A DNA stretch of 52,517 nucleotides, taken from positions 1-52,517 of the forward strand of contig NZ_FNIN01000012.1 in assembly GCF_900104045.1 (NCBI RefSeq), written 5' to 3'. The notes under the pieces are model-generated. The model was not told where the DNA came from. It made no database searches and saw only the letters and a program-made list of their open reading frames with translations. Of this stretch, positions 1 through 7,256 are shown piece after piece. Both the position numbers and the translations under genes were made by a program. The stretch comes from Desulfonauticus submarinus (GTDB lineage: Bacteria > Desulfobacterota > Desulfovibrionia > Desulfovibrionales > Desulfonatronovibrionaceae). Each line of letters starts with the position of its first letter. Within the stretch, counting starts at the first letter, position 1.

Positions 1-17
1 GTTTCTATAAAATTCCC

Positions 18-285
18 ATTTGAATTGTCCCTTGATGAAAAAAGGATTGAGACCCATCTATTTTTCTCCCAAAAATAAAAGAGCGCTCCAGTCTGTATTT
101 GAATTGTCCCTTGATGAAAAAAGGATTGAGACTGGCCTTCATAATCGAAGGCCTTTTCTGGGCGCTCCACGCATTTGAATTGTCCCTTGATGAAAAAAGG
201 ATTGAGACAGTTTTCCAATAAGTGTTGTATGTTATCCAATTGCTTTTAGATTTGAATTGTCCCTTGATGAAAAAAGGATTGAGAT
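18..285 (+). CRISPR. CRISPR array, 3' (trailer) end, partial
   Basis: Four 36-bp repeats lie at 18-53, 97-132, 173-208 and 250-285, with spacers of 43, 40 and 41 bp. The first three repeats are identical; the last ends GAGAT instead of GAGAC, the usual decay of a terminal repeat. Each repeat ends in ATTGAGAC, the form of the 8-nt 5' handle of type I-B/III crRNAs, so transcription is inferred to run left to right and this is the leader-distal end. Bases 1-17 are the end of a further spacer, so the array continues beyond the window edge. The leader is not visible. Confidence 0.97.
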
Positions 286-473
286 AATAGTTTAAAGCTA
301 TCAAAGCTACCTTGTTTTATATTTTTTATTGAAATTTTTATTGAAAAATTAAATGGAGCGTTGACTTTTAGATTATCATATTTTTAGCAATAAATATAAA
401 TTTAATAATTAATATTGTCTCAATATTGTTTTTTCCCTATTTAACTATCTTTAAGCTAAAAAGGAGGAAAGAA
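286..473. other. Array trailer and intergenic region
   Basis: Very AT-rich sequence between the last repeat and the first small gene. It contains a tandem TTTATTGAAA-like direct repeat near 325-345 and the paired AATATTG/CAATATTG element described separately. No convincing ORF or terminator is seen. Confidence 0.6.
411..428. promoter_or_regulatory. Paired AATATTG-N3-CAATATTG element (copy 1)
   Basis: AATATTG, the spacer TCT, then the perfect 8-bp palindrome CAATATTG, followed by a T-run. The same architecture, with an 11-bp period, appears at 2241-2259 between the Card1-like gene and cas1. The repetition in two intergenic regions of the same island suggests a binding site for a dimeric regulator. 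The CARF-winged-helix protein at 4019 is the obvious candidate, but that link is inference. Confidence 0.45.
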
Positions 474-494
474 ATGTGGTTCGATGGATTGTGA
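474..494 (+). CDS. Possible six-codon leader ORF
   Basis: An AAGGAGG Shine-Dalgarno at 461-467 sits 6 nt upstream of an ATG that opens a six-codon frame (MWFDGL) ending in TGA at 492-494. A second AAGGAG then serves the gene at 522. The strong ribosome-binding site without an obvious long gene suggests a translated leader peptide, or alternatively a remnant of a lost gene start. Nothing about function can be read from it. Confidence 0.25.
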   Translation: MWFDGL

Positions 495-521
495 AAATTT
501 TATTATACAAGGAGAGGATAA

Positions 522-842
522 ATGAAACAGATAAAAGAAATCATCCAAACAACAATTAAAGATTTTGTAGAAGTTATAAAAATTCCTAGAACAATTAGAA
601 ATACCTTTAAACCAAAACTTTTATTAATTTTATCTCAAAATTTAGGCAATATCCCCAAGGATTCTAAAATTAATTATATAGAAATATCTGATACAGATGG
701 GATGTTATATTTAGATTCTGTATTTTTGATTTATCTTCCATCTAAAATAACCAAAGCACTTTGTTTAGTAGTTAAACAAAATCCAAGTTGTTATGAAGTT
801 TTTGTCAACCAAAATAAAATAATAGAGTATTGTTGGGATTAA
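522..842 (+). CDS. Hypothetical protein in CRISPR island
   Basis: A 106-residue protein I do not recognise. It starts at ATG 522 with AAGGAG 8-9 nt upstream. The first 35 residues are basic and helix-like; the middle and end alternate hydrophobic strands with polar turns, ending in YCWD. There is no signal peptide, membrane helix or obvious catalytic motif. It lies on the same strand as the array and cas1, directly behind one copy of the paired CAATATTG element, and is convergent with the small membrane gene at 861-1076. Its place in the island suggests a defence-linked accessory role, but this is only position-based inference. Confidence 0.65.
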   Translation: MKQIKEIIQTTIKDFVEVIKIPRTIRNTFKPKLLLILSQNLGNIPKDSKINYIEISDTDGMLYLDSVFLIYLPSKITKALCLVVKQNPSCYEVFVNQNKIIEYCWD

Positions 843-860
843 TGTTTATATTATATTTTG

Positions 861-1076
861 TTAATCTTTTTTAATTTCATCTATAAGTAGTTCAACATAA
901 AATACTACAACACATACAATTAACCAAAATACAGGATTTATAATTAGATTATCTAGATTAAATTTATTTCTTGGTATTACTAATGACAATAGATGACATA
1001 CTCCCAAAATAAACAAAAGGCCACGACATGAATATAAAAGAACTATAAAGAATCTTTTTACACCTTTTTTAGACAT
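861..1076 (-). CDS. Small two-helix membrane protein downstream of Card1-like gene
   Basis: A 71-residue protein with a basic N-terminus, a hydrophobic segment at about residues 9-34, a short polar loop (PRNKFNLDN) and a second hydrophobic segment at about 45-63 that ends in acidic/basic IDEIKKD. This is a typical two-transmembrane hairpin with both ends inside. The start codon lies 9 nt after the stop codon of the Card1-like gene, with AGAGGT as ribosome-binding site, so the two are almost certainly co-transcribed and coupled. No family is recognised. By context it could be a membrane partner or membrane effector of the CARF protein, an inference from gene order alone. Confidence 0.7.
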   Translation of the reverse strand: MSKKGVKRFFIVLLYSCRGLLFILGVCHLLSLVIPRNKFNLDNLIINPVFWLIVCVVVFYVELLIDEIKKD

Positions 1077-1085
1077 TAGTTACCT

Positions 1086-2189
1086 CTATGAAATCCAATC
1101 ACTAATAATGTTTTTGAGATTTTTTAAACTGTTTCCATAGCTTGTTTTTATGTTTAATAGATTACAGCGCTCTAATAAAGAGGAGGATAGTTGATGAAAG
1201 GATATAAGCATAGCTTGTCCAAATGTCCCACCCATTATTTGGCGTAAAGAATCTAATTTGTATATGGGTTCGGTTGTAGAGGCTGATTTGTGATTTCTAA
1301 AAGTTTTTGTTTTGCATTCAATTAAAAACAATTTGTTGTCGCAACAAAAAGCAACATCTATTTCGTTTTCTGTATTTTCTCTTTTGACTTTAAATGTGCC
1401 AGCAAAGTCATAAATCTTATTTATTTGGCTAACAGTATAAAGGGTATATTCTTCTAGCCAACCACCATTGCAAAATTCTAGATTTTTAAATGAAGTAAAT
1501 TTAAAAACATTCCTATTTATTTGTTGTAGAATATTATTTTCTTTTAAAATTGATAATAATTTTTTCATAGCAGTTGTCATTGTAGGTACTTTAAAAGTTA
1601 AATCTTGTTTGTTTCTGGATTCACTAGCATGGAAATTAAGTGTTTTTATTGCTCGGCTAAATAATTTTGGTTGAGCAATTATTTTATTTATTGCATTTAA
1701 ATGGTTATTTTTTGGTTTAGATGGACTTTTTTTATTAACTTCATATCCATAAAGGTTAAAATATTGTGTCATGTTGATTAGATTAGAAGGCAAAGTTTCT
1801 ATATCGTATTTTGGAGTAAGATGAATAATTTGTTTTTGATATGTATTGATATAATAACTATTCAAGTTAAATGTTTTACAGATTTCAAATCCAGCCATAG
1901 TCATTATTTTTGTCCCGCCTGTGAGATTTAAATATATTTTATATTTTGATTTGTATTTATTTACTATATTAGAAAGCTGTTTTCTTATTTGTTCCAAATT
2001 GTAAGGAAGAATTTTATATATTTCTACCATGCTGAATTTCTCTATGTTCTTTTTTAAGATGTTAGATTTAAGAAGTTTATCTTTTGAAGTAAGTAAAGCA
2101 ACCTTTTCAGCTTTGAATTTTGTTAAGAGTAGGGGCATAAAATTTGGGATAGGTTGGTCAGAAACCAACATAATATGAAGTTGCTTCAT
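1086..2189 (-). CDS. Card1/Can2-type CARF nuclease
   Basis: A 367-residue cyclic-oligoadenylate-activated nuclease of the DUF1887/Card1 (Can2) family. The N-terminal CARF domain carries the ligand-binding NLTGGTK at about 88-94. The C-terminal PD-(D/E)XK nuclease shows WLEE near 244-247, E276-x-D278 and E291-x-K293. Family members cut nucleic acid when the type III complex makes cyclic tetra-adenylate. I chose the start at 2189 (MKQLH) because GGAGG lies just before it and a TATACT -10 box sits at 2208-2213; the ATG at 2219 would precede the likely transcript start. It is divergent from cas1 and shares the paired CAATATTG element. No Cas10 is in the window. Confidence 0.92.
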   Translation of the reverse strand: MKQLHIMLVSDQPIPNFMPLLLTKFKAEKVALLTSKDKLLKSNILKKNIEKFSMVEIYKILPYNLEQIRKQLSNIVNKYKSKYKIYLNLTGGTKIMTMAGFEICKTFNLNSYYINTYQKQIIHLTPKYDIETLPSNLINMTQYFNLYGYEVNKKSPSKPKNNHLNAINKIIAQPKLFSRAIKTLNFHASESRNKQDLTFKVPTMTTAMKKLLSILKENNILQQINRNVFKFTSFKNLEFCNGGWLEEYTLYTVSQINKIYDFAGTFKVKRENTENEIDVAFCCDNKLFLIECKTKTFRNHKSASTTEPIYKLDSLRQIMGGTFGQAMLISFHQLSSSLLERCNLLNIKTSYGNSLKNLKNIISDWIS

Positions 2190-2240
2190 TATTCCTCCTT
2201 TCATAAGAGTATATTGCAAAATTATTTTTTAAGTTAAAAA

Positions 2241-2259
2241 CAATATTGCAGCAATATTG
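2241..2259. promoter_or_regulatory. Paired CAATATTG element (copy 2), card1/cas1 divergent region
   Basis: CAATATTG-CAG-CAATATTG: two identical 8-bp palindromes separated by 3 bp. Together with flanking A and T runs they form a 12-bp perfect inverted repeat around one central base (AAACAATATTGC / GCAATATTGTTT). The one-base centre makes a DNA-binding site more likely than a terminator, although a T-run follows. It sits about 35-55 bp upstream of the probable Card1 transcript start and upstream of cas1, so it could control both. Confidence 0.5.
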
Positions 2260-2342
2260 TTTTTTTAATTTTTTTAAAAAAATAGGTTAATGACTATAAA
2301 AAAAAGAAATAATTTAGGTCAACAAAAAAGTAGGGGTAAACG

Positions 2343-3467
2343 ATGGCTGTAGTTTATATAACAAAGCCTCATAGCAAAGTGCATTTAGAAGGGAATCATC
2401 TTTTAGTAAAAGCTGAAAATTTTAAGCAAAACATATATACTTTTAATTTAGAGCGTTTAATTATTGTTGGAAAAGTGGAAATTACTCATGCAGCCTTAAT
2501 GCATATTTTTAGAAATAATATAGATTTGGTTTATTTAACAAGACAAGGTAGGTTTGTTGGTTCTTTTTTAGGTGAATTCCCTAAAAATTTATTTTTGCGT
2601 TTGCGACAATATGAAAAAAGCAAGGATAAAGATTTTTCTCTTCAAACAGCATGTTCAATTGTAAGAGGAAAGGTTTCAAACATGCGTACTTTTGTCTTAC
2701 GTATGGGTAGGGTTTTGAAAAAGCCTGTATTTCAACAAGTTGCAGATAATTTAAATAAAATATTATTTCTTTTGCCCAATGTTAAAGATGTAGAGAGCTT
2801 GCGAGGATTTGAGGGGCAAGCATCTAAAGAGTATTTTAGAGCTTATCGAGAGGGGTTTTCTCAAAATTTAAAATTTAAAAAAAGAGTTAAAAGGCCTCCT
2901 ACAGATCCTGTAAATGCTTGTTTATCGTTTGGTTATACTGTGTTGTTTAATATTGTTCTTGGGGCATGTTATGCAGTAGGTCTTGATCCTGCTTTTGGGG
3001 CATTGCATTCATTAAATTATGGTCGAGCGTCTTTGGCTTTAGATTTGATGGAGGAATTTAGAACACCTATAGTAGATATGACTGTTTTAGCCTGCTTTAA
3101 TCTTAAAATACTAAAAAAAGATAGTTTTGTTTTTGAAAAATTTAAGCCAGAAGATAGTGATTCAGCTATTATTGAACAAATAGATCCTTTAAAGGATAAA
3201 TTCATGTCCAACGGAATTCAAGATATTGAGCAAGAAGAAGCAGATAATATAGCAAATGAGCCAGATACTGCAACAAGAGTATTATTAAAAACAGAGGCAA
3301 AAAGACTTTTTTTAAAAAGACTTGAAAGTCGCTTGAGCAAACAAATTTACTATCAACGCAAAGAAAAACGTCTTAGTTTAAGAGAAATTATTTATGCTCA
3401 AGTAGAACATTACGCCTCTTATTTAAGAGGAGAATATACAAAATATATTCCATTTCAAAGTAGATAA
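2343..3467 (+). CDS. cas1: CRISPR-associated endonuclease Cas1
   Basis: The integrase of spacer acquisition, acting as a Cas1-Cas2 complex. It is 374 residues long, against about 330 for typical members. Catalytic metal ligands are visible: E157 in GFEGQ, H222 in LHSLNYG and D234/E237 in DLMEEF. The extra length comes mainly from an acidic stretch at about residues 263-302, before the basic C-terminal helices. The start at 2343 has AGGGG 6-10 nt upstream and the typical N-terminal VVYITKP. The gap to cas2 is one base, so this is an operon cas1-cas2-cas2-CARF. No reverse transcriptase domain is fused. Confidence 0.97.
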   Translation: MAVVYITKPHSKVHLEGNHLLVKAENFKQNIYTFNLERLIIVGKVEITHAALMHIFRNNIDLVYLTRQGRFVGSFLGEFPKNLFLRLRQYEKSKDKDFSLQTACSIVRGKVSNMRTFVLRMGRVLKKPVFQQVADNLNKILFLLPNVKDVESLRGFEGQASKEYFRAYREGFSQNLKFKKRVKRPPTDPVNACLSFGYTVLFNIVLGACYAVGLDPAFGALHSLNYGRASLALDLMEEFRTPIVDMTVLACFNLKILKKDSFVFEKFKPEDSDSAIIEQIDPLKDKFMSNGIQDIEQEEADNIANEPDTATRVLLKTEAKRLFLKRLESRLSKQIYYQRKEKRLSLREIIYAQVEHYASYLRGEYTKYIPFQSR

Positions 3468-3468
3468 T

Positions 3469-3744
3469 ATGTTATATGTAGTAGCTTATGATGTTTGCTC
3501 TCCAAGACGATTGAGCAGAATTCATAAATTTTTAAAAGATTTTGGAGTTCCTGTTCAGTATTCTGTATTTGAGTGCGATTTAGATCTAGAACAAATAAAT
3601 AAAATGATTGCAGGAATAAAAGATATTTTAGATTTAGAAGAAGATTCTTTAATTGTTTATCCTGTTTGTAGAGAATGTAGGCCTAAAATTAGCATTGCTG
3701 GGCAAGGTTATATTTGGATAGATAAAGAGTTTTGGGTTTACTAA
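3469..3744 (+). CDS. cas2: CRISPR-associated endoribonuclease Cas2 (copy 1)
   Basis: A 91-residue ferredoxin-like Cas2 with the N-terminal signature YVVAYDV, in which D8 is the conserved aspartate, followed by RRLSRIHKFLKDFG and QYSVFEC. It serves as the structural dimer of the Cas1-Cas2 integrase. It contains a CRECRP motif in the C-terminal part. It starts one base after cas1 and its stop codon overlaps the start of a second cas2 (TAATG), so translation of the two is coupled. Confidence 0.95.
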   Translation: MLYVVAYDVCSPRRLSRIHKFLKDFGVPVQYSVFECDLDLEQINKMIAGIKDILDLEEDSLIVYPVCRECRPKISIAGQGYIWIDKEFWVY

Positions 3745-4022
3745 TGTGGGTAGTAGTTATTTACGATATTAGAAATTCAAGGCGATTGTCCAGAGTTGCC
3801 AAGGTAATGGAAGGTTATGGAAAAAGAGTGCAAAAGTCGGTTTTTGAATGTCAACTTGAGCTAAGTCATTTAAAAAGATTGCAAAGAGAAATAGAAAATA
3901 TTATCAACAAAAAGGAAGATTCTGTAAAATATTTTCGTTTGTGTGGAAAGTGTTTTGAAAAAAGTTTTGTGCTTGGCCAGTGTGAACGCCATATTGTTAT
4001 CCCAGAGGTAGAGATTATTTGA
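3744..4022 (+). CDS. cas2: Second Cas2 family protein
   Basis: A 92-residue paralogue of the preceding Cas2: WVVVIYDIRNSRRLSRVAKVMEGYG with the conserved aspartate, then QKSVFEC, and a CGKC motif where copy 1 has CREC. I place the start at ATG 3744, which overlaps the cas2 stop and gives the family-typical N-terminus; an ATG 12 nt upstream would add four residues. The two proteins are clearly diverged, so a heterodimer, or separate partners for two adaptation complexes, is possible. The stop overlaps the TTG start of the next gene. Confidence 0.9.
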   Translation: MWVVVIYDIRNSRRLSRVAKVMEGYGKRVQKSVFECQLELSHLKRLQREIENIINKKEDSVKYFRLCGKCFEKSFVLGQCERHIVIPEVEII

Positions 4023-5131
4023 AAAATAGAATTTTACTTTGTCTTTGTGGTTTAACCCCTCAAGTTATCACAGAAGCAGTTTATTGTTTAGCTCATTACG
4101 AGCCCCAATTTATTCCTGATAAATTAGAAATTATTACTACTTCTAGAGGCAAGATGCATATTTTAGAAAGTTTATTGCATCCAATGCAGGGTAAATTTAA
4201 CTTATTATGTAAAGAATATAATTTGAATATATTTTTTGATGAGTCTTGTATTCATGTAGTGGATTTTCAAAAAGAATATCTAGATAATTTTGAGACTAAG
4301 AATAATAATCTGAAGATGATGGATTTAATTTTAGCCATTGTAAGAAATCTTTGTTTGCCTCAAGAAAATCAAGTCTATGCTTGTCTTTCTGGTGGACGCA
4401 AGACAATGAGCTTTTATTTAGGTATGGCAATGCAGTTTTATGCTAAAGAAAATGATGAACTTTTTCATGTATTGGTTAATAAAGAGTTTGAAAATCATCC
4501 AGAATTCTATTTTCCCCCTAAAATAGAAAAGCAAATTGTTTCTGTTGATTCAAAAAGTGGGAAATTAACTTATTTTTCCAGTAAAGATGCAAAATTGGTA
4601 CTATATAAAGTTCCTTTTGTAAGATTAAGGCCTTTAGGTGTAGTAAAAGATATAGAAAAAATTTCTTTTGCTAAACAAGTTAAATATGTACAAGAAACTA
4701 TTAATAAATCTTTGAAATTACATGTAAACATAGGAAAAAGAACTTTAGTGTATGGAAATAGAATGGTTGAGCTAACTCCAATGGAAATGGCGTTATATTG
4801 TTTTTTTGTAAAAAAGAAACTTGATTGTCCTCAAAATAAATGTATTTTAAATTGTACAAAATGTTTTGTTTCTGTATATGATTTGGATGTAGATGTGTTA
4901 ATTCGATTTTTAAATAAGATTAAAGGGCATTGGAATCCTAATTCAGCTCAACTTTATCAACTTAAACAAAAAGGGGATATTAAAAGTTGGTTTTTTCCTC
5001 ATAGATCAAGAATAAACAGAAAAATAAAAAAAGTATTTGGCTCAATTGGACTTATTGAGTCTGAAAAACGTTATGCAGGTACACGATATGGTTTAAATAT
5101 TGATAAAAAAAATTTAATTTTAGAAGATTAA
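4019..5131 (+). CDS. CARF protein of NE0113 type with C-terminal winged helix
   Basis: A 370-residue protein. The N-terminal half is a CARF domain of the NE0113/Csm6-like family: LCLCGLTPQVITEAVY near the start and LSGGRKTMSFYLG at about 123-135, the expected cyclic-oligoadenylate pocket. The C-terminal third resembles an OmpR/PhoB-type winged helix: VELTPMEMALYCFF, then SRINRKIKKVFG and GTRYGLNID. No HEPN R-x4-6-H motif stands out. This suggests a ligand-sensing transcriptional regulator, or a ring nuclease with a DNA-binding tail. Translation starts at TTG 4019, overlapping the second cas2 stop. Part of its tail is duplicated at 7592-7663. Confidence 0.85.
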   Translation: MKNRILLCLCGLTPQVITEAVYCLAHYEPQFIPDKLEIITTSRGKMHILESLLHPMQGKFNLLCKEYNLNIFFDESCIHVVDFQKEYLDNFETKNNNLKMMDLILAIVRNLCLPQENQVYACLSGGRKTMSFYLGMAMQFYAKENDELFHVLVNKEFENHPEFYFPPKIEKQIVSVDSKSGKLTYFSSKDAKLVLYKVPFVRLRPLGVVKDIEKISFAKQVKYVQETINKSLKLHVNIGKRTLVYGNRMVELTPMEMALYCFFVKKKLDCPQNKCILNCTKCFVSVYDLDVDVLIRFLNKIKGHWNPNSAQLYQLKQKGDIKSWFFPHRSRINRKIKKVFGSIGLIESEKRYAGTRYGLNIDKKNLILED

Positions 5132-5449
5132 AAAAAGTAAAAACAAATTTTTTGATTTAGGTATGAAAAAATTCAAGCCTAAGAAGAGCTTTTATTCTCT
5201 GTTATAAGGGTGTTTTGGGGTAGTTTTTGAGGCAAAAAGGGATTGAAATTAGGAAAACATAAGATTTACAAAGTTGTTATCGTTTTTTATTATCTCTCTT
5301 GTTTCCTCATAAAAAGTTTGCAAGTGTAGGCTATAGACCTACCAAGAATTGTATCCTTGAAGGCTGCATCGCATTTGATGTTCCTTTCTTGAAACTGGCA
5401 AAAATTTTGGTTTAATTCAAGAGTATAGAGGGGATAAAATTAATTTTTT
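5132..5449. other. Intergenic region before the M50 gene
   Basis: 318 bases with no supported gene. It begins with ATTAAAAAAAGTAAA, which recurs after the duplicated tail at 7663. A small hairpin (GTAGG / CCTAC around 5327-5343) lies in the middle, and AGAGGGG at 5427-5433 is the only Shine-Dalgarno-like stretch before the next gene. No clear promoter or terminator is visible. Confidence 0.5.
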
Positions 5450-7144
5450 ATGAATAATACTGAAATGCGTGACACGTATTTAATTATTAATCCTGAGCTT
5501 TCAAATGTTCGTAAAGCAACAGAATTTGTAAAGCAATGGGCTGTAAGATCAGGGCTTGCTGATAAAATACTTTTAAGATTTCTTTTTGCTGTTAGTGAGT
5601 TAATCGAAGCTATTGTGCTGTTTTCTATTGAAAATAGTTTGAGAGAAAAAATAAATATTGAAGTCGAGCCATGGGAAGGATGGATAAAAGTAAATGTAAA
5701 GTTTTCTGCCAAAGTCCCCATAGAGCCTTATTTTGAGCATAAAGAATCTAAAAGTGATAAATTCCCAGGACATGAAATAGCTCCAGAGGTGTTTTGGCAT
5801 CGTGTAGTTGTGGAGTGGGTAGATAAAGCAGAGTGGACAGAAATTGGCGGATGGAAACGAGTAAGTTTTGTTCAGTATGCAAGGCCTTCAGGTAGTCCTG
5901 GAGAATTATATTTTTTAGGTCTTGTCCCTATTCAAAGAAAAGGAGTGAATATAAAAATCGTGGGAGAAGATGTTGGCATTGTTACGATAGAAGGAGTTAG
6001 AAATGCATTTAGAATGACAAAAGAAATGATGTTTATACTCAATGCTGTAGATGGCAAACGCAATGTGAGAGAAATTTATCGTTTGTATGTAGAAAAGTTC
6101 GGAATTGTCCACCCAAAAGTAGTTGGTGGTATGATAGAAGAGCTTATAAAGCGAGGTATTTTATTACCTGGATACCGTATTACTGCAAAGGGTTCCACCC
6201 TAACAAATACAAAGCAGAATAAATTTTTGCAAAAGCTGTTGCGCTTTCAATATTCTATCCCACATCCAGATAGCTTTGTTTCATTTGTACATCGTTACTT
6301 AGGTTGGTTATGGTCTCCTTTTGTGGTTGTTGTTGCTTTTGTTTTAATATTTTCTTCTTTTCATATTCTTGTATTTAACTTCAGAGCTGTTGAATCTATT
6401 TCTGGTAAGGCATATTTGCTTTTTTCGCGCGCAGGAGGGCTAATTGGACTAGTTAGTCTTTTATTACTTAATGTGCATATTATTTTTCATGAATTATCGC
6501 ATGCTGTAGTATGTAAACGATTTGGAGGGCGTATTCATGCTCTGGGCATCCTTTTTTATTATGGTTTTATATGCGCATTTGCAGATACCACTGATTCCTG
6601 GGCGTTTCCATCGCGATGGAAGAGAATAATGGTTTCTTTTGCTGGACCGTTGTCTGATCTTACTGTTTCGTGTATTTATGGTTGGGCTCATATTTTTTTT
6701 ACACGGCAGAATTTAGATATATATGCTGGCGTATGTGGATTGATGAGTATTTTACTTTTTTATTTTTCTTTGGTTAATATGATACCTTTTTTTGAAACAG
6801 ATGGTTATTATATCCTTTCTGATATGTTGAATATCCCCAATTTAAGGAAGAAATCATGGAATTATTTAAAACAGTTTTTGTTTTCAATTGTTTTAAACAA
6901 AGATAGGCCAAAAATTTCTTGGAAGGAAAAATTTTCGTATCTTATATTTGGAAGCGTTTCTCTTTTATGTGTTGGAGCTATATTGCTTCCGCCTATTCTT
7001 GTCGTTTTTGGATTAAAGCAATCACCCAATGATTTTGTTTGGTTTTTTTCTTGTTTTTTTGTTGTCATAATAGCATTAAAAATTTCAAAAATAGCCTTTG
7101 AATGGTATCATAAGGCTCGTTTGACCCAGATAAAATTGAAATAA
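5450..7144 (+). CDS. Membrane M50 metalloprotease with RsbW-like and PqqD-like domains
   Basis: A 564-residue protein with three parts. Residues 10-150 resemble an RsbW/anti-sigma GHKL ATPase fold (INPELSNVRKATEFVKQW, then SELIEAIVLFS), but the N-box asparagine position is glutamate and the glycine boxes are poor, so ATP use is doubtful. Residues 170-240 resemble a PqqD-like winged helix that binds peptide leaders. From about 285 on there are several membrane helices with the zinc motif HELSH (H347, E348, H351), SWAFPSRWKRIMVSFAGP and the third ligand D451 in TDGYY, as in YydH-type peptide proteases. The ribosome-binding site is weak (AGAGGGG 17 nt away). It precedes the NHLP peptide, its probable substrate. 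Confidence 0.85.
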   Translation: MNNTEMRDTYLIINPELSNVRKATEFVKQWAVRSGLADKILLRFLFAVSELIEAIVLFSIENSLREKINIEVEPWEGWIKVNVKFSAKVPIEPYFEHKESKSDKFPGHEIAPEVFWHRVVVEWVDKAEWTEIGGWKRVSFVQYARPSGSPGELYFLGLVPIQRKGVNIKIVGEDVGIVTIEGVRNAFRMTKEMMFILNAVDGKRNVREIYRLYVEKFGIVHPKVVGGMIEELIKRGILLPGYRITAKGSTLTNTKQNKFLQKLLRFQYSIPHPDSFVSFVHRYLGWLWSPFVVVVAFVLIFSSFHILVFNFRAVESISGKAYLLFSRAGGLIGLVSLLLLNVHIIFHELSHAVVCKRFGGRIHALGILFYYGFICAFADTTDSWAFPSRWKRIMVSFAGPLSDLTVSCIYGWAHIFFTRQNLDIYAGVCGLMSILLFYFSLVNMIPFFETDGYYILSDMLNIPNLRKKSWNYLKQFLFSIVLNKDRPKISWKEKFSYLIFGSVSLLCVGAILLPPILVVFGLKQSPNDFVWFFSCFFVVIIALKISKIAFEWYHKARLTQIKLK

Positions 7145-7256
7145 ATATAGTTTTTTGAACGAAGACATTAATTTTTTATGGATTTTGGAGATTTTTTTTT
7201 GTAAATAAAAAAACACATATATTCACATATATTTTATTAAAAAAAGGAGGCGTAAG

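Noticed and set aside
5-304. A 99-codon open frame on the minus strand across the array
   Set aside because: It consists of translated CRISPR repeats and spacers, with the same peptide recurring per repeat; it has no ribosome-binding site.
5163-5207. A 14-codon basic ORF (MKKFKPKKSFYSLL) before the M50 gene
   Set aside because: Weak ribosome-binding site, no context and typical of chance in AT-rich sequence.
5230-5250. AAAAAGGGATTGAAAT resembling the CRISPR repeat end
   Set aside because: Only the short A-run plus GATTGA matches, in a single copy; not a repeat.
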